A stretch of 64,000 nt of DNA from an uncultured Clostridia bacterium (GCA_945876285.1 CAMCNO010000007.1:1-64000), one strand, 5' to 3'. Shown: positions 17,439 through 26,178, counted from the stretch's first letter. The notes: generated by a model not told the origin, from the letters alone. Translations and numbers: made by a program.

Positions 17439-18911
17439 TCACATGTTGGAAGCAGTCCCGCCAAGCTGGTTCTCCAGCTCCCGGGCGGAGGCGGCAGGGT
17501 CAAAGGAAATGTCCTGGAAGAGCTTGCGGAACTGGGGGTCAGAGCTGCAGGCCAGGATATCGGTCATGGCCCGGCTGCCGCACAGACCGTTGAACAGGAA
17601 CTCCAGGTGGGGTTTGTCCTCCAGGGCCTTGCGGCAGACGGAGATCAGGTTGGAGATCTGGCGGGCCAGCTGGTCGTAGGCCTTCATGCGAGGCTCCTTC
17701 AGTTGCTGGTCGAACTGGGCCTTCAGGGCGGCCATGGTGCCCTTCTTGGTAATAAGGGGCACGCAGTCCAGCAGGAACTGGCGGGCGGGGCGGTCCTCCA
17801 TGGTCTCCGCTGCCTTCAGCAGGAGCTGATCCAGCTCCGTGTCGGGATGCTCTGCCAGCTCCGCCTTGATCTTGCTCAGCGCCTCAAAAGCCACCGCTGT
17901 GGTGGTGTCCAGGGCCAGGGCGTCCTCCGCCTGGGACTGCACATGGCGCAGCAGGGCGGAGACCATGCCCCAGGCCCGGTCGAAGCTCATCTTGCGAATG
18001 GCAGCCACAGCGGCAGGCTCCCGGTTCAGGGTCTTCTCCACCAGACCGGAGGAGATGATGGCGGCGTACTGGGTGTAGTAGCTGAAGAAGGAACGTGCCA
18101 CGTCTCCGGCCTGAATGTACTGGGCCACCAGGGCCAGGTCCGGCGTCTCACCGGCCAGCTCCAGCTCCGTCAGCATGATGGACAGGTCCTCCCAGCCACG
18201 GGCGGTGGTCAGGGCGGTGCCGCTGGCGTCCAGACGGTAGACATAGAAGTGGTCCTTGTGGTTGTCCAGATAGGACAGCACCACAGGGTGCACGTCACGG
18301 TGCTCCATGTAGGCCCGCCAGGCGGCGTAGTCCGGCTGAATGTGCAGCACCCGCATGCGGTCGGCGGTGACGGCGTCCAGATCGGTGGCGGAGCGGTTGT
18401 ACTCCGTGGGGTTGCCTGCCAGCACCAGCATCCAGCCGTCGGGAATGGGATGGGGGCCGAAGGACTTGTCCTGCAGGAGCTGCAGCATGATGGGCCGCAG
18501 AGACTCGCTGGCGCAGTTGAACTCGTCCAGGAAGAGGATGCCCTCCCGCTTGCCGGTCTCGGCCATGATCCGGTGCACCTGGGCAATGATCTCGCTCATG
18601 GTGTACTCCGTCATGGAGCAGAGCTTGCCGTCCACCTCGCCCTGCACCAGCCGGGGCAGGCCGATGATGCTCTGGCGGGTGTGGTGGGTGATGGAGTAGG
18701 AGAGGAAGGCCAGGCCGTTCTCCTCCGCCACCTGGCGGACGATCTCCGTCTTGCCCACGCCGGCGGGGCCCATCAGGCACAGAGGGCGGGCACGGCGGCG
18801 GTCCATGCAGTAATGGCCCAGCCGGTCCTTGCGGAAGTAGACCCGCACGGCCTGGGCGATGGCCTTCCGAGCCTGGGCGATGGTGACGGATTCAATGACT
18901 TGAGATCTCAT
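17439..18911 (-). CDS. MoxR-family AAA+ ATPase (copy 1)
   Basis: 490 aa. Walker A LMGPAGVGKTEIVRQ, Walker B GILFLDEFNCAS, sensor-1 MLVLAGNPTEYN and TADRMRVLHI define a MoxR/AAA_5 chaperone-type ATPase. Its start overlaps the stop of the VWA gene by 4 bp (ATGA). MoxR ATPases usually act with a VWA-domain partner to remodel or load metal into target proteins. Close paralogue of 26179..27411, sharing nearly the whole HHTRQS.IGLPRL block, but with about 80 extra C-terminal residues. Confidence 0.92.
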   Translation of the reverse strand: MRSQVIESVTIAQARKAIAQAVRVYFRKDRLGHYCMDRRRARPLCLMGPAGVGKTEIVRQVAEENGLAFLSYSITHHTRQSIIGLPRLVQGEVDGKLCSMTEYTMSEIIAQVHRIMAETGKREGILFLDEFNCASESLRPIMLQLLQDKSFGPHPIPDGWMLVLAGNPTEYNRSATDLDAVTADRMRVLHIQPDYAAWRAYMEHRDVHPVVLSYLDNHKDHFYVYRLDASGTALTTARGWEDLSIMLTELELAGETPDLALVAQYIQAGDVARSFFSYYTQYAAIISSGLVEKTLNREPAAVAAIRKMSFDRAWGMVSALLRHVQSQAEDALALDTTTAVAFEALSKIKAELAEHPDTELDQLLLKAAETMEDRPARQFLLDCVPLITKKGTMAALKAQFDQQLKEPRMKAYDQLARQISNLISVCRKALEDKPHLEFLFNGLCGSRAMTDILACSSDPQFRKLFQDISFDPAASARELENQLGGTASNM

Positions 18912-20245
18912 GTATGTGCCTCCTTCAAAGTAAAGGTGTCTTCATTCAGATACAGGCGGGTGATCCAGTTGACCCGGTCGGCCCAGCCGCCCCGGTCCTC
19001 CTCGGGAATGAGGAAGGCGGTGGGGTAGTCGGGGGGCTGGTCGGGGAAGCTGCCGTAGCCGTCGGACAGGTACAGCAGCCCCCGCACCCGGGGCAGGGAA
19101 CCGTCCCGGCGGCGTTCCTCCACCCGCTGAAAGACGGGGCGGAAGTCGGTGCCGCCGAAGCCCCGGGCGGAAAAGCTTCGGAACAGCTCCTCCACCTGCT
19201 CGGGGGTTTCCAGCAGGACCTCCTGCTGAATTCTGGTGTCGCACTGGAGGAACAGCACCCGGAACCGGGAGGTTCCGCCGGAGATGTCCCGCAGGATGCC
19301 CAGCGTCTCCTTGAGGAACCGCTTGCACACCTCGCCGCTGCAGGAGCCGGAGGTGTCCAGGGCGATCACTAGGTCATCCGGCAGAGGCGGCTCGCTGAGC
19401 TCCGAGGGCTCCAGCAGGGGAATGTCGCCGTAGTACTCCAGCCCCAAGTGGTACCAGCGCACGTCAAAGGAATCCGGGTCCAGCAGCATCCGCTCCTGGG
19501 GAGCGGCGAAACGGCGGAGGAACTGGGCGTAGGACATGCCCCGGTCGGGGACGGAGAAGCTTTCCTCCAGGAATCCGGCGCAGCTGCCGGGGAGCTTGCC
19601 GCCATTGCCGTCCAGCATGGACTGGCGAAGCTGGTCCCAGTTGGGGCCCTGTCCCTCCTGGCCTGCGCCGTCGCCGCTGCCGTCCTCCCCGGAGGAATCG
19701 CCGTCCTCCGTGAGCTCGGTCGAAGGCGGAGACCAGAGGTCGTGGTCGTCGAAGCGGGCGGCCTTTGCCAGGGAAGCGGTCATGCTGTCCACCCGCTTTT
19801 CCTCCAGCAGCGTGGCGTACAGGGACCGCAGGTGGGAAAAGTCGCGGTAGGAGTAGTGCGTCTGCCCTACTGCCGCAAGGCCGAGACTGCAGAGGGCCTC
19901 GGCAAGCTGGGCGGCCTTCAGGTCGGCGACCATATCGAAGAGAGATTCCTTTTCAAAGGAGGGCCGCAGCTCCAGATGGCCCAGCAGACAGTGAGAGGTG
20001 ATGTGGAGCAGTTGGCGGGCAACGGCGTCCCGGTCCTGCCGGAAGTCATCCACCACCTGCTGGGGGTCGAACCAGAGGGCGCGTCCGTCGGTGGACAGGG
20101 GGCCGGGAGTGGGCCGGACCTTGTCCGGCATGGCGTACACGCTCTCCAGCAGGATGGGCGCCAGATGGGTCAGGCGGCGCCGGGAGAAGAGCAGCACCTT
20201 GCGGGCCAGATCTTCCAGCTCCGCGGGCGTGTGTTCAGAGTTCAT
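18908..20245 (-). CDS. VWA-like protein with degenerate metallopeptidase domain (copy 1)
   Basis: 445 aa from ATG 20245 (MNSEHTPAEL). The N-terminal domain resembles the DUF2201/putative metallopeptidase fold, but the expected HExxH reads HITSH (in LLHITSHCLLGH): the histidines stay and the catalytic Glu is Ile. The C-terminal VWA domain has an intact MIDAS (ALDTSGSCSG, later GGTDFRP). A spacer rich in Asp/Gly (EDGDSSGEDGSGDG) lies between. The first 49 residues in the track ORF are readthrough of the upstream gene. It overlaps the ankyrin gene upstream by 11 bp and MoxR downstream by 4 bp. Paralogue of 24835..26148. Confidence 0.88.
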   Translation of the reverse strand: MNSEHTPAELEDLARKVLLFSRRRLTHLAPILLESVYAMPDKVRPTPGPLSTDGRALWFDPQQVVDDFRQDRDAVARQLLHITSHCLLGHLELRPSFEKESLFDMVADLKAAQLAEALCSLGLAAVGQTHYSYRDFSHLRSLYATLLEEKRVDSMTASLAKAARFDDHDLWSPPSTELTEDGDSSGEDGSGDGAGQEGQGPNWDQLRQSMLDGNGGKLPGSCAGFLEESFSVPDRGMSYAQFLRRFAAPQERMLLDPDSFDVRWYHLGLEYYGDIPLLEPSELSEPPLPDDLVIALDTSGSCSGEVCKRFLKETLGILRDISGGTSRFRVLFLQCDTRIQQEVLLETPEQVEELFRSFSARGFGGTDFRPVFQRVEERRRDGSLPRVRGLLYLSDGYGSFPDQPPDYPTAFLIPEEDRGGWADRVNWITRLYLNEDTFTLKEAHT

Positions 20246-21650
20246 AGTCGGTCTCCTTTCGGATGTGGGCCAGGACGACGCTGCGCCGGTTGGCGGGGAG
20301 CAGCTGGCAGGCGTCCAGCAGCTTCCCGGCCGGCTCCTCCGCCAGCAGTCCGCCGGGCTGCAGCAGCCGGGAGAGCTGCTCCTCCGGGGCATTCAGCAGG
20401 GCGGCTTGTGCCGCCTGGCTGAGCTTGTCGGGCTCCGGCGTGCCGACAAAGGTGACACGGTCCAGCAAAAGGCGGATGTCCTCCGGCAGAAGGTTGGCGA
20501 AGGGAGGCCCGCTTCTGCGGTTCAGAGTGGGGATCAGGCGGCTGCCCAACCGCTGGTCCCAGCGGGGGAAAAAGGCGGGGTCCAGCCGATGCTGCATCAT
20601 GCCCGGGAACAAGAGCGGTTCGTTGGAAAACGGGAGGAGGCAGGGCAGCTCCCTGAGGAGCACCGGGCCGTCCGCCAGCCGCTCCACCCAAAGGGCCAGG
20701 GCCTCATCCATCTCCGGGAGGGCCAGAGCCGTCTCTGCCACGGAGGAGCGGAGTGCCGGCTCCTCCAGGGTCTCCGGGTGGGTTTCCAGAAAGGCCAGCA
20801 GGAAGGTGAGACGGCTTTGCAGCTGTGACAGTGTCCAGGCATCGCTTCGGTCGGTCAGAGCGGAGAAGTGTCTGCTGCCGGGGCCGGAGAAATAGAATCT
20901 GGCATCCTGCAGCTCCTCGTCCGTCAGGGGGCGTTCCCGGCAGATGCGGGCCGCCAGATCGCCGTTGCTGCTGACGAGGACGTGCTTCAGCCGCAGCTCC
21001 GGGGGAATGGGGACGGGTCCCAGCGGACCGCCATCCGTGCCCGTCAACCGCTGTGCCATGGCCTGGCAGCACCACTTGAGCACCGGGTTTTCTGCCTGCT
21101 CCTGCAGGCTGCCCCAGATCTCCAGCATAGGCGGCGTCAGGGAGACCTCCAGGTCCGGGGCCTCCAACAGCCGCCACAGGCAGGAGATGAACTGGGAGGT
21201 GAAGGCGGTCTCCAGAGGGGAGACCTCTTGGTTCGGCCCCTGATTGGGGTCTGCACCCCGCAGCAGAAAACTCTGCAGTGCTTCGGGCAGGTCATGTGCC
21301 ACCGTCACCGCAATCAGGGACGACACCTTGCCCACGCCCCGGAACTGGAACTCCCGGATGGGAGGACAGTGGTCCAGCACCGTCTCCAGCAGCCGGCTTG
21401 TGGCGGTGATGGCACACAGGCAGGCGGCCATGGCGTCCTGGGGCGGCAGGGGTTCGGTCAGCTTTTTCAGGCGGTAGTAGGCTGCGGAGTAGTTGCGTTT
21501 GTACAGGTAATAGATCAGCTCCGGCTCCCGCAGGTTGGTGAAGCGGTCCTGAGAATCCGGGGGACGGGTGAGAAGGTCCCGCGGCTGGCCGCTGAGCAGG
21601 TCCAGGATATCGGAATCCAATAAGGAAAAGGAAGACAGCTCCGGCTTCAC
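20235..21650 (-). CDS. Divergent ankyrin-repeat protein (family member 1)
   Basis: 471 aa from GTG 21650 (VKPELSSFSL) with GGGGGG upstream. The track start at 21680 sits inside the TANNNT element of the shared promoter, so it cannot be the start. Ankyrin-like units: SSLIAVTVAHDLPEALQSFL then LRGADPNQGPNQ, and PLETAFTSQFISCLWRLLEAP. The C-terminal helical part (LSRLLQPGGLLAEE) is also seen in relatives. No catalytic motif. Role inferred: protein-binding component of the locus; it is translationally coupled to the VWA/MoxR/CbbX genes. Confidence 0.75.
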   Translation of the reverse strand: MKPELSSFSLLDSDILDLLSGQPRDLLTRPPDSQDRFTNLREPELIYYLYKRNYSAAYYRLKKLTEPLPPQDAMAACLCAITATSRLLETVLDHCPPIREFQFRGVGKVSSLIAVTVAHDLPEALQSFLLRGADPNQGPNQEVSPLETAFTSQFISCLWRLLEAPDLEVSLTPPMLEIWGSLQEQAENPVLKWCCQAMAQRLTGTDGGPLGPVPIPPELRLKHVLVSSNGDLAARICRERPLTDEELQDARFYFSGPGSRHFSALTDRSDAWTLSQLQSRLTFLLAFLETHPETLEEPALRSSVAETALALPEMDEALALWVERLADGPVLLRELPCLLPFSNEPLLFPGMMQHRLDPAFFPRWDQRLGSRLIPTLNRRSGPPFANLLPEDIRLLLDRVTFVGTPEPDKLSQAAQAALLNAPEEQLSRLLQPGGLLAEEPAGKLLDACQLLPANRRSVVLAHIRKETDYEL

Positions 21651-21678
21651 AGGTAAGCCCCCCTTCGTTTGTAAGTCC

Positions 21679-21707
21679 ATGATACCATGGGGCTTTTTTC
21701 AAATTTC
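21679..21707 (-). promoter_or_regulatory. Regulon promoter element, site A
   Basis: Minus strand AAATTTGAAAA, with TTGAAA separated by exactly 12 nt from TATCAT. The element ends 28 nt before the corrected GTG at 21650. Confidence 0.75.
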
Positions 21708-21720
21708 GCAACTGCGGCAA

Positions 21721-22356
21721 TCAGGCGGAAGCATTGCTGTGGATGGATTCTCCGCCGAACATCGACAGGGTCAGCAGGCAGTTTTCATCGTCGGTCAGCA
21801 GGGCGCAGTCCAGAGGGGCCACCGGCAGGATGCGGCCGTTGGGGAGATCGATGTAGCTCCAGCTCTCCGGCGTGTCCAGCCCGTGGGGGTCTACGCCGTA
21901 TTCCAGCAGGGCCTCCAGAGCGCCCACTGCCCCGGTCAGAGCGAACAGACAGGCGGCGCTGAGCTGGCCGGTCCGTGCAAGCAGGCAGCTTTGCAGTACC
22001 TCCGGGGTAAAGGGAGGCAGGCAGAGGTTGCTGAACCGGATGGCGTTGATGGAGTATTTCCGGCTCTTAAGAAACAGCTGGGGAAACCGGGGATAGAGCA
22101 GGTCAACCAGTGGGACCGCATCATGTTCGGCGATGTGGGTCAGAAGCTCCTCGGCGGTGGGCGGTTTCCTGCCGTCCAGGAGGGTCAACAGGTTTTTCAC
22201 CTCTTGTTCGGGGAGGTTTTCTTCCAACCAGAGGCGGGTGAGCCGAGACTCCATTTCCTTCTGCGTCTCGCCCCGGCCTTCCCCCTTGTACCAGGCGAAG
22301 CGGTTGGAGGCGTTGACGTCCAGACGGTCGTTATCAGGCACAATTTTACAGAGCAT
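21721..22356 (-). CDS. Short ankyrin-family protein (family member 2)
   Basis: 211 aa. One recognisable ankyrin-like unit near the C-terminus (CLFALTGAVGALEALLEYGV then DPHGL), followed by PLDCALLTDDENCLLTL. It looks like the C-terminal half of the longer family members, but has its own start, overlapping the upstream gene stop by 11 bp (TATGCTCTGTAA). A regulon element lies just downstream, before the next gene. Confidence 0.7.
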   Translation of the reverse strand: MLCKIVPDNDRLDVNASNRFAWYKGEGRGETQKEMESRLTRLWLEENLPEQEVKNLLTLLDGRKPPTAEELLTHIAEHDAVPLVDLLYPRFPQLFLKSRKYSINAIRFSNLCLPPFTPEVLQSCLLARTGQLSAACLFALTGAVGALEALLEYGVDPHGLDTPESWSYIDLPNGRILPVAPLDCALLTDDENCLLTLSMFGGESIHSNASA

Positions 22357-23746
22357 AGGAGACCTCCTTGCGGATATTCAGCAGATTCATCAGCGGCAGG
22401 GTCTGCTCCGGGGGGAGATCGGGCATGGAGGTCAGATAGGCCGCCACCATGGCGGGGTCCTCCGTTTTCAGGACCTGGGCGGCGCTGGGCAGGTGGAGCA
22501 ACTGCTCTACGGTCATGCCCTCGCCGTAGTGGGAGGTGCTCAGCAGGTCCAGCAGGGAGGCCGCCAGTCCGCTGAGTCCGTTTTCCGGGGGCGTGCCGGT
22601 GATGCGGAAGTGATTCAGCAGCTCACGCAGCTGCCAGATGGCCGTCTTTTCCGGGACCCGGCAGCGGTCCAGCGGCAGGGAAAACTGCTCCGCCAGCTCC
22701 AGATAGACGTCGTTCCGGGTGTCCTGGCACCAGGCCTCCCAGACCACGTCGCCCAGCAGCGCCGGGTCCACCAGAGAGAGAAGCTGGGCGCCGATCCCCT
22801 CCGGGGCGCTGTGGTAGTTCTTCGCCAGACACAGCGCCAGCTTCCGGGAGACCACAGGGCTGCGCCGCAGCACCGGGAGCAGCAGCGGGTGGTCCAGCTC
22901 GGGGCCGAAGTCCTCCGTCTGCAGCAGCTCCTCCAGCGGCGTGTCCAACCGCTGCGCCACCAGCGCCTGGGTCTCATTTCCCGGCGTGATGGCCAGCGCC
23001 CGGCGGACGGCGGGGGAGATGGGGACCTCCGGGACCTCCAGCAGCCGCAGGGCGCAGCGCTTGGCGTTGCAGAAGATGGCGGCGGACAGGGGGTCGGCAT
23101 TCAGCAGCACATGGCTGGTGTCATCCCCGGCGGGAACGCCCCGGAAGACCTTGTGCAGGCTGTAGGTGGGGGAGCCCAGCGCCCCCATGGTCACGCCGCC
23201 CATCAGCAGGTCACCGACGATGTTCCAGCGGTCCCGCTGGAAGTGGAAGTCTACCGGGTCGCCCCGGCGCAGCAGGACCTCCAGGGCGGGCAGGTCGTCC
23301 AGCGCGGCGGCAATCATCACCAGCGAGCCGCACAGCCGCAGCCGCTGGTTCCGCTCCCGGGACAGGGGGATCTCATGGCGCAGCCAGCAGAAGGGCCGGT
23401 CCGGCCCCAGGGACAGCACGCGGTCCAGCAGGTCCGGCGCCCATTGCAGGGTCAGCAGGGCGCAGCGTGCGGCTTCCTCCCGGGTGAGGGAGGGCGTCTT
23501 GTCCAGCAGAGCCGATGCCGCCCGGCGGTTCTTGGCCCGCAGGGCCATCCACAGGGGCGATTCGGGGTGCGCGTCCTGCTCCCAGCGGGGATAGACCGGC
23601 AGCGGGTCCAGCTCCCGCTTCCAGGCTTTGCGCAGTGCGGGGGCGTTCTGAGCCGGGACCTTCCAGGGCGCCGGGCCCCATTTGCGGTCAAAGGCCCGCT
23701 GCTGCGCGGGGGAGAGCCGGGCGTATTGCTGTATAAAGGTGTTCAT
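22346..23746 (-). CDS. Divergent ankyrin-repeat protein (family member 3)
   Basis: 466 aa. Repeat-like segments: SPLWMALRAKNRRAASALLD, GSLVMIAAALDDLPALEVLL, and PLSAAIFCNAKRCALRLLE, the last matching the ATPLAAAI.CG block of the larger paralogues. The end (LMNLLNIRKEVSYAL) parallels the ends of members 1 and 8. First gene of the minus-strand operon that continues to 15612. Promoter site B lies 42 nt upstream. RBS GGAGG in front of the ATG. Confidence 0.78.
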   Translation of the reverse strand: MNTFIQQYARLSPAQQRAFDRKWGPAPWKVPAQNAPALRKAWKRELDPLPVYPRWEQDAHPESPLWMALRAKNRRAASALLDKTPSLTREEAARCALLTLQWAPDLLDRVLSLGPDRPFCWLRHEIPLSRERNQRLRLCGSLVMIAAALDDLPALEVLLRRGDPVDFHFQRDRWNIVGDLLMGGVTMGALGSPTYSLHKVFRGVPAGDDTSHVLLNADPLSAAIFCNAKRCALRLLEVPEVPISPAVRRALAITPGNETQALVAQRLDTPLEELLQTEDFGPELDHPLLLPVLRRSPVVSRKLALCLAKNYHSAPEGIGAQLLSLVDPALLGDVVWEAWCQDTRNDVYLELAEQFSLPLDRCRVPEKTAIWQLRELLNHFRITGTPPENGLSGLAASLLDLLSTSHYGEGMTVEQLLHLPSAAQVLKTEDPAMVAAYLTSMPDLPPEQTLPLMNLLNIRKEVSYAL

Positions 23747-23788
23747 ATCAAAACCTCCAGTTCTTAGTCGTTTGCCTTGTCTGAGTGC

Positions 23789-23820
23789 AGGATATCACAG
23801 GGGCCTTTTCAAAATTGATA
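23789..23820 (-). promoter_or_regulatory. Regulon promoter element, site B
   Basis: Minus strand AATTTTGAAAA with TTGAAA-N12-TATCCT, 42 nt before ATG 23746. Confidence 0.75.
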
Positions 23821-23852
23821 AGTTCGAGGGGATCGTTTAAGCTGCGCACTTG

Positions 23853-23882
23853 TGAACTTTGAAAAGGACTATCCGGTAAGCT
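23853..23882 (+). promoter_or_regulatory. Regulon promoter element, site I
   Basis: Plus strand GAACTTTGAAAAGG, TTGAAA-N12-TAAGCT. It lies 140 bp upstream of the clpP element, so either clpP has two such promoters or this one drives a short separate transcript. Confidence 0.6.
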
Positions 23883-23993
23883 GTGTTCAGAAACGCTGGT
23901 GAAGGGGGACAGCGAAGCGATACCATGAAAAAAGACCGCCTGCCAACACCCATCTGCTGGCAAGCGGCGTGCAAGGCAATGTGCCCGACTAAC

Positions 23994-24022
23994 GAAATTT
24001 GAAAAAACGCCCCTGTTATCAT
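23994..24022 (+). promoter_or_regulatory. Regulon promoter element, site C (clpP)
   Basis: AAATTTGAAAAAACG, TTGAAA-N12-TATCAT, 33 nt before clpP ATG. The TTG that the track uses as clpP start is part of this element. Confidence 0.75.
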
Positions 24023-24055
24023 GGGGTCAGAACAAACGAATCGGAGGTAACAACC

Positions 24056-24649
24056 ATGTTTACAATGCCCTATGTGATCGAAGGCAAGGACGGCCGCGGG
24101 TACGACATCTTCTCCCGCCTGCTGAAGGACCGCATCGTACTGCTCACCGGTCAGGTGAACGACGAGACGGCGGCGGCCGTGGTGGCCCAGCTGCTGTATC
24201 TGGAGGCAGAGGACCCGGAGAAGGACATCTCCCTGTACATCAACAGCCCCGGCGGCTCCGTCACTGCGGGTCTGGCCATTCTGGACACCATGGAGCACAT
24301 CCGCTGCGACGTGTCTACCATCGCCGTGGGTATGGCGGCCTCCATGGGCGCGGTGCTGCTGGCGGCAGGCGCCAAGGGCAAGCGCCGGGTGCTGCCCAAC
24401 GCCGAGGTCATGATCCATCAGCCTCTGGGCGGCGCCGAGGGTCAGGCGTCCGACGTACTGATTCGGGCAAGGCACCTGGAGCGGACCCGCATCCGGCTGA
24501 CGAACCTGCTGGCGGAGTACACCGGCAAGGACCGGGAGCAGCTGGCGGCGGACATGGATCGGGACAACTTCATGAACGCAGAGGAGACGGTGGCCTACGG
24601 CCTGGCGGACGAGGTGGTGAAGCAGGGGACTGCCCCCAGCGCCGCCTGA
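24056..24649 (+). CDS. clpP: ClpP-type serine protease subunit, without a Clp ATPase neighbour
   Basis: 197 aa from ATG 24056 ([10 protein letters not shown]) with CGGAGG upstream. It has the complete ClpP core with the catalytic triad S96 (GMAASMGA), H121 (MIHQPLGG) and D170 (DMDRDNF), matching standard ClpP spacing, so it should form an active tetradecamer. It heads an operon with a small membrane protein, a VWA protein, a MoxR ATPase and ankyrin genes rather than with clpX. It shares the regulon promoter. Therefore probably a specialised second ClpP, possibly working with a AAA+ ATPase of the locus; that pairing is inference. Confidence 0.92.
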   Translation: MFTMPYVIEGKDGRGYDIFSRLLKDRIVLLTGQVNDETAAAVVAQLLYLEAEDPEKDISLYINSPGGSVTAGLAILDTMEHIRCDVSTIAVGMAASMGAVLLAAGAKGKRRVLPNAEVMIHQPLGGAEGQASDVLIRARHLERTRIRLTNLLAEYTGKDREQLAADMDRDNFMNAEETVAYGLADEVVKQGTAPSAA

Positions 24650-24668
24650 GAGAGAAAGGAGCGTACAT

Positions 24669-24851
24669 ATGGAACTGGATATCCTGTATCGGCTGAGCAT
24701 GCTGGTAGGTTTCCTGCTGGCGGGATTTCTCGCCCTGCTCATCGCAGGCGCTGCCGCGCTGATCTGCCATTGCAGCAAGAAAGCCTTCCGGGAGCTGGAC
24801 AAAGCCATGAAGGAGCTGGAGGAGGTGTGCAAGGATGAGCTTGAATCCTGA
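24669..24851 (+). CDS. Small single-pass membrane protein (60 aa)
   Basis: One long hydrophobic helix (MLVGFLLAGFLALLIAGAAALI) followed by a charged amphipathic tail (KKAFRELDKAMKELEEVCKDE). AAGGAG precedes the ATG. It overlaps the VWA gene by 17 bp. Not recognised; could tether the VWA/MoxR complex or ClpP to the membrane, but that is only a guess from position. Confidence 0.75.
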   Translation: MELDILYRLSMLVGFLLAGFLALLIAGAAALICHCSKKAFRELDKAMKELEEVCKDELES

Positions 24852-26148
24852 GCTGGACAAGCAGGCACGGGAGATCATCGAGTGGTCCCGGCGGAAGCTG
24901 GTGACCAGGCTGCCGGAGTTCCTGCCCGCCATCTACCTGCTGCCCCTGCGGTGCGCTGAGCCGGAGCAGTCCCTGTGGACCGACGGCGAGACCATCTTCT
25001 ACCACCCTGAGACGGTGGTGCGGGACTACCTGCAGCGCAAGGACTCCATCGCCGCCCAGCTCATGCACATCACGGCCCACGGCCTGCTGGGCCACATTCC
25101 CAAGCGGCGGGGACAGCAGCCCCAGCTCTTTGACGCCGTGGCAGATGCCCAGGCGGCCAGCCTGGTGGAGAAGCTGCCCGCATCTCTGACACCCTCGTGG
25201 AAGCGGGAGACCCGGGACCATGTGGAGGCCCTGAGCCAGCTGACCCTAGAGGCCGCCTACCTGACGCCGGAGACCCGGGAGGAGGCCGAGGAGCTGGTTC
25301 GCAAAAGCCAGCCCCTGCGCATGGACGATCACGAGGCCTGGACGGTGTCTGCCGAACAGAAAAGCGCTTCCGCGGCGGGGGAGCTGTGGAAGGCGGCTGC
25401 CCGCCAGGTGGCCGAGGCCATGGTCAAGTCCGGCAAGCGGGACCAGTACGGCGACGTGGCAGGCATGATCTGCGACGAATTCCGCAACGTGGAGGAGAGC
25501 GGCGTCAGCTACAAGGAGTTCCTGCGGCGGTTCTGCTCCAGACAGGAGCGGCAGGAGGTAGACCCGGACTCCATCAACGCCGTCTGGTACCGGGTGGGAA
25601 TGGACCTGACCGGCAGCGCGCCCTTCATCGAGCCGGAGGAGCTGCGGGAGGACGCCCCGGCATTGGACCTGGCGGTGGCGCTGGACACTTCCGGCTCCTG
25701 CAGCGGCGACACCATGAAGGGCTTTCTGGAGGAGCTGATGGCCATTGTGCGGGATGCCGGAGGCCCCAAGGTGGAGATGACCCTGATCCAGTGCGACGCG
25801 GAGATCCAGAAGGTGCAGACCATCGGCAAGGAGGACTCCGTGGAAGACCTGATGGAGAACTTCGAGGTTTACGGATACGGCGGCACGGACTTCCGCCCGG
25901 TGTTCGATTACGTGAATCAGCAGCGTGAGGAACCGGACGGCAGGCGCTTCAAGGGCCTGCTGTACCTCTCCGACGGCTACGGGGATTTCCCCGAGCAGGC
26001 GCCGGACTACCCGGTGGCCTTCCTGTTCCCCAGAGACGAGGACGAGTGGGAGGGCGGCTGGTTTGAGATCCCCGAGTGGGTCACCCAGGTACGCATCACC
26101 CCGGACGACCGTCTGGTGATCAGCGAGAACAGCAAGAAGAGAAATTGA
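24835..26148 (+). CDS. VWA-like protein with degenerate metallopeptidase domain (copy 2)
   Basis: 437 aa, paralogue of 18908..20245 along its whole length. The N-terminal metallopeptidase-like domain reads LMHITAHGLLGH, again with the HExxH glutamate replaced (HITAH). The VWA MIDAS is intact (ALDTSGSCSGD, GGTDFRPVFDY, LYLSDGYGDFPEQ). The Asp/Gly-rich spacer of copy 1 is absent. Located directly upstream of its MoxR partner, as expected for MoxR-VWA pairs. Confidence 0.88.
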   Translation: MSLNPELDKQAREIIEWSRRKLVTRLPEFLPAIYLLPLRCAEPEQSLWTDGETIFYHPETVVRDYLQRKDSIAAQLMHITAHGLLGHIPKRRGQQPQLFDAVADAQAASLVEKLPASLTPSWKRETRDHVEALSQLTLEAAYLTPETREEAEELVRKSQPLRMDDHEAWTVSAEQKSASAAGELWKAAARQVAEAMVKSGKRDQYGDVAGMICDEFRNVEESGVSYKEFLRRFCSRQERQEVDPDSINAVWYRVGMDLTGSAPFIEPEELREDAPALDLAVALDTSGSCSGDTMKGFLEELMAIVRDAGGPKVEMTLIQCDAEIQKVQTIGKEDSVEDLMENFEVYGYGGTDFRPVFDYVNQQREEPDGRRFKGLLYLSDGYGDFPEQAPDYPVAFLFPRDEDEWEGGWFEIPEWVTQVRITPDDRLVISENSKKRN

Positions 26149-26178
26149 CGTAAATGAAGTTCAGGAGGTAAGAACGAT

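Larger units (their letters stand above)
23747..24055. other. Divergent control region between minus-strand operon and clpP operon
   Basis: 309 bp with three regulon elements (B, I, C). A 25-codon reading frame (23925..24002, MKKDRLPTPICWQAACKAM...) lies between I and C but has no well-placed ribosome site; I do not call it a gene. Confidence 0.6.

Noticed and set aside
17124-19028. 634-aa plus-strand ORF opposite MoxR copy 1
   Set aside because: Shadow of the minus-strand operon; no recognisable domain and no ribosome site.
22133-23767. 544-aa plus-strand ORF opposite ankyrin member 3
   Set aside because: Antisense shadow with repetitive Gln/Arg/Gly sequence.
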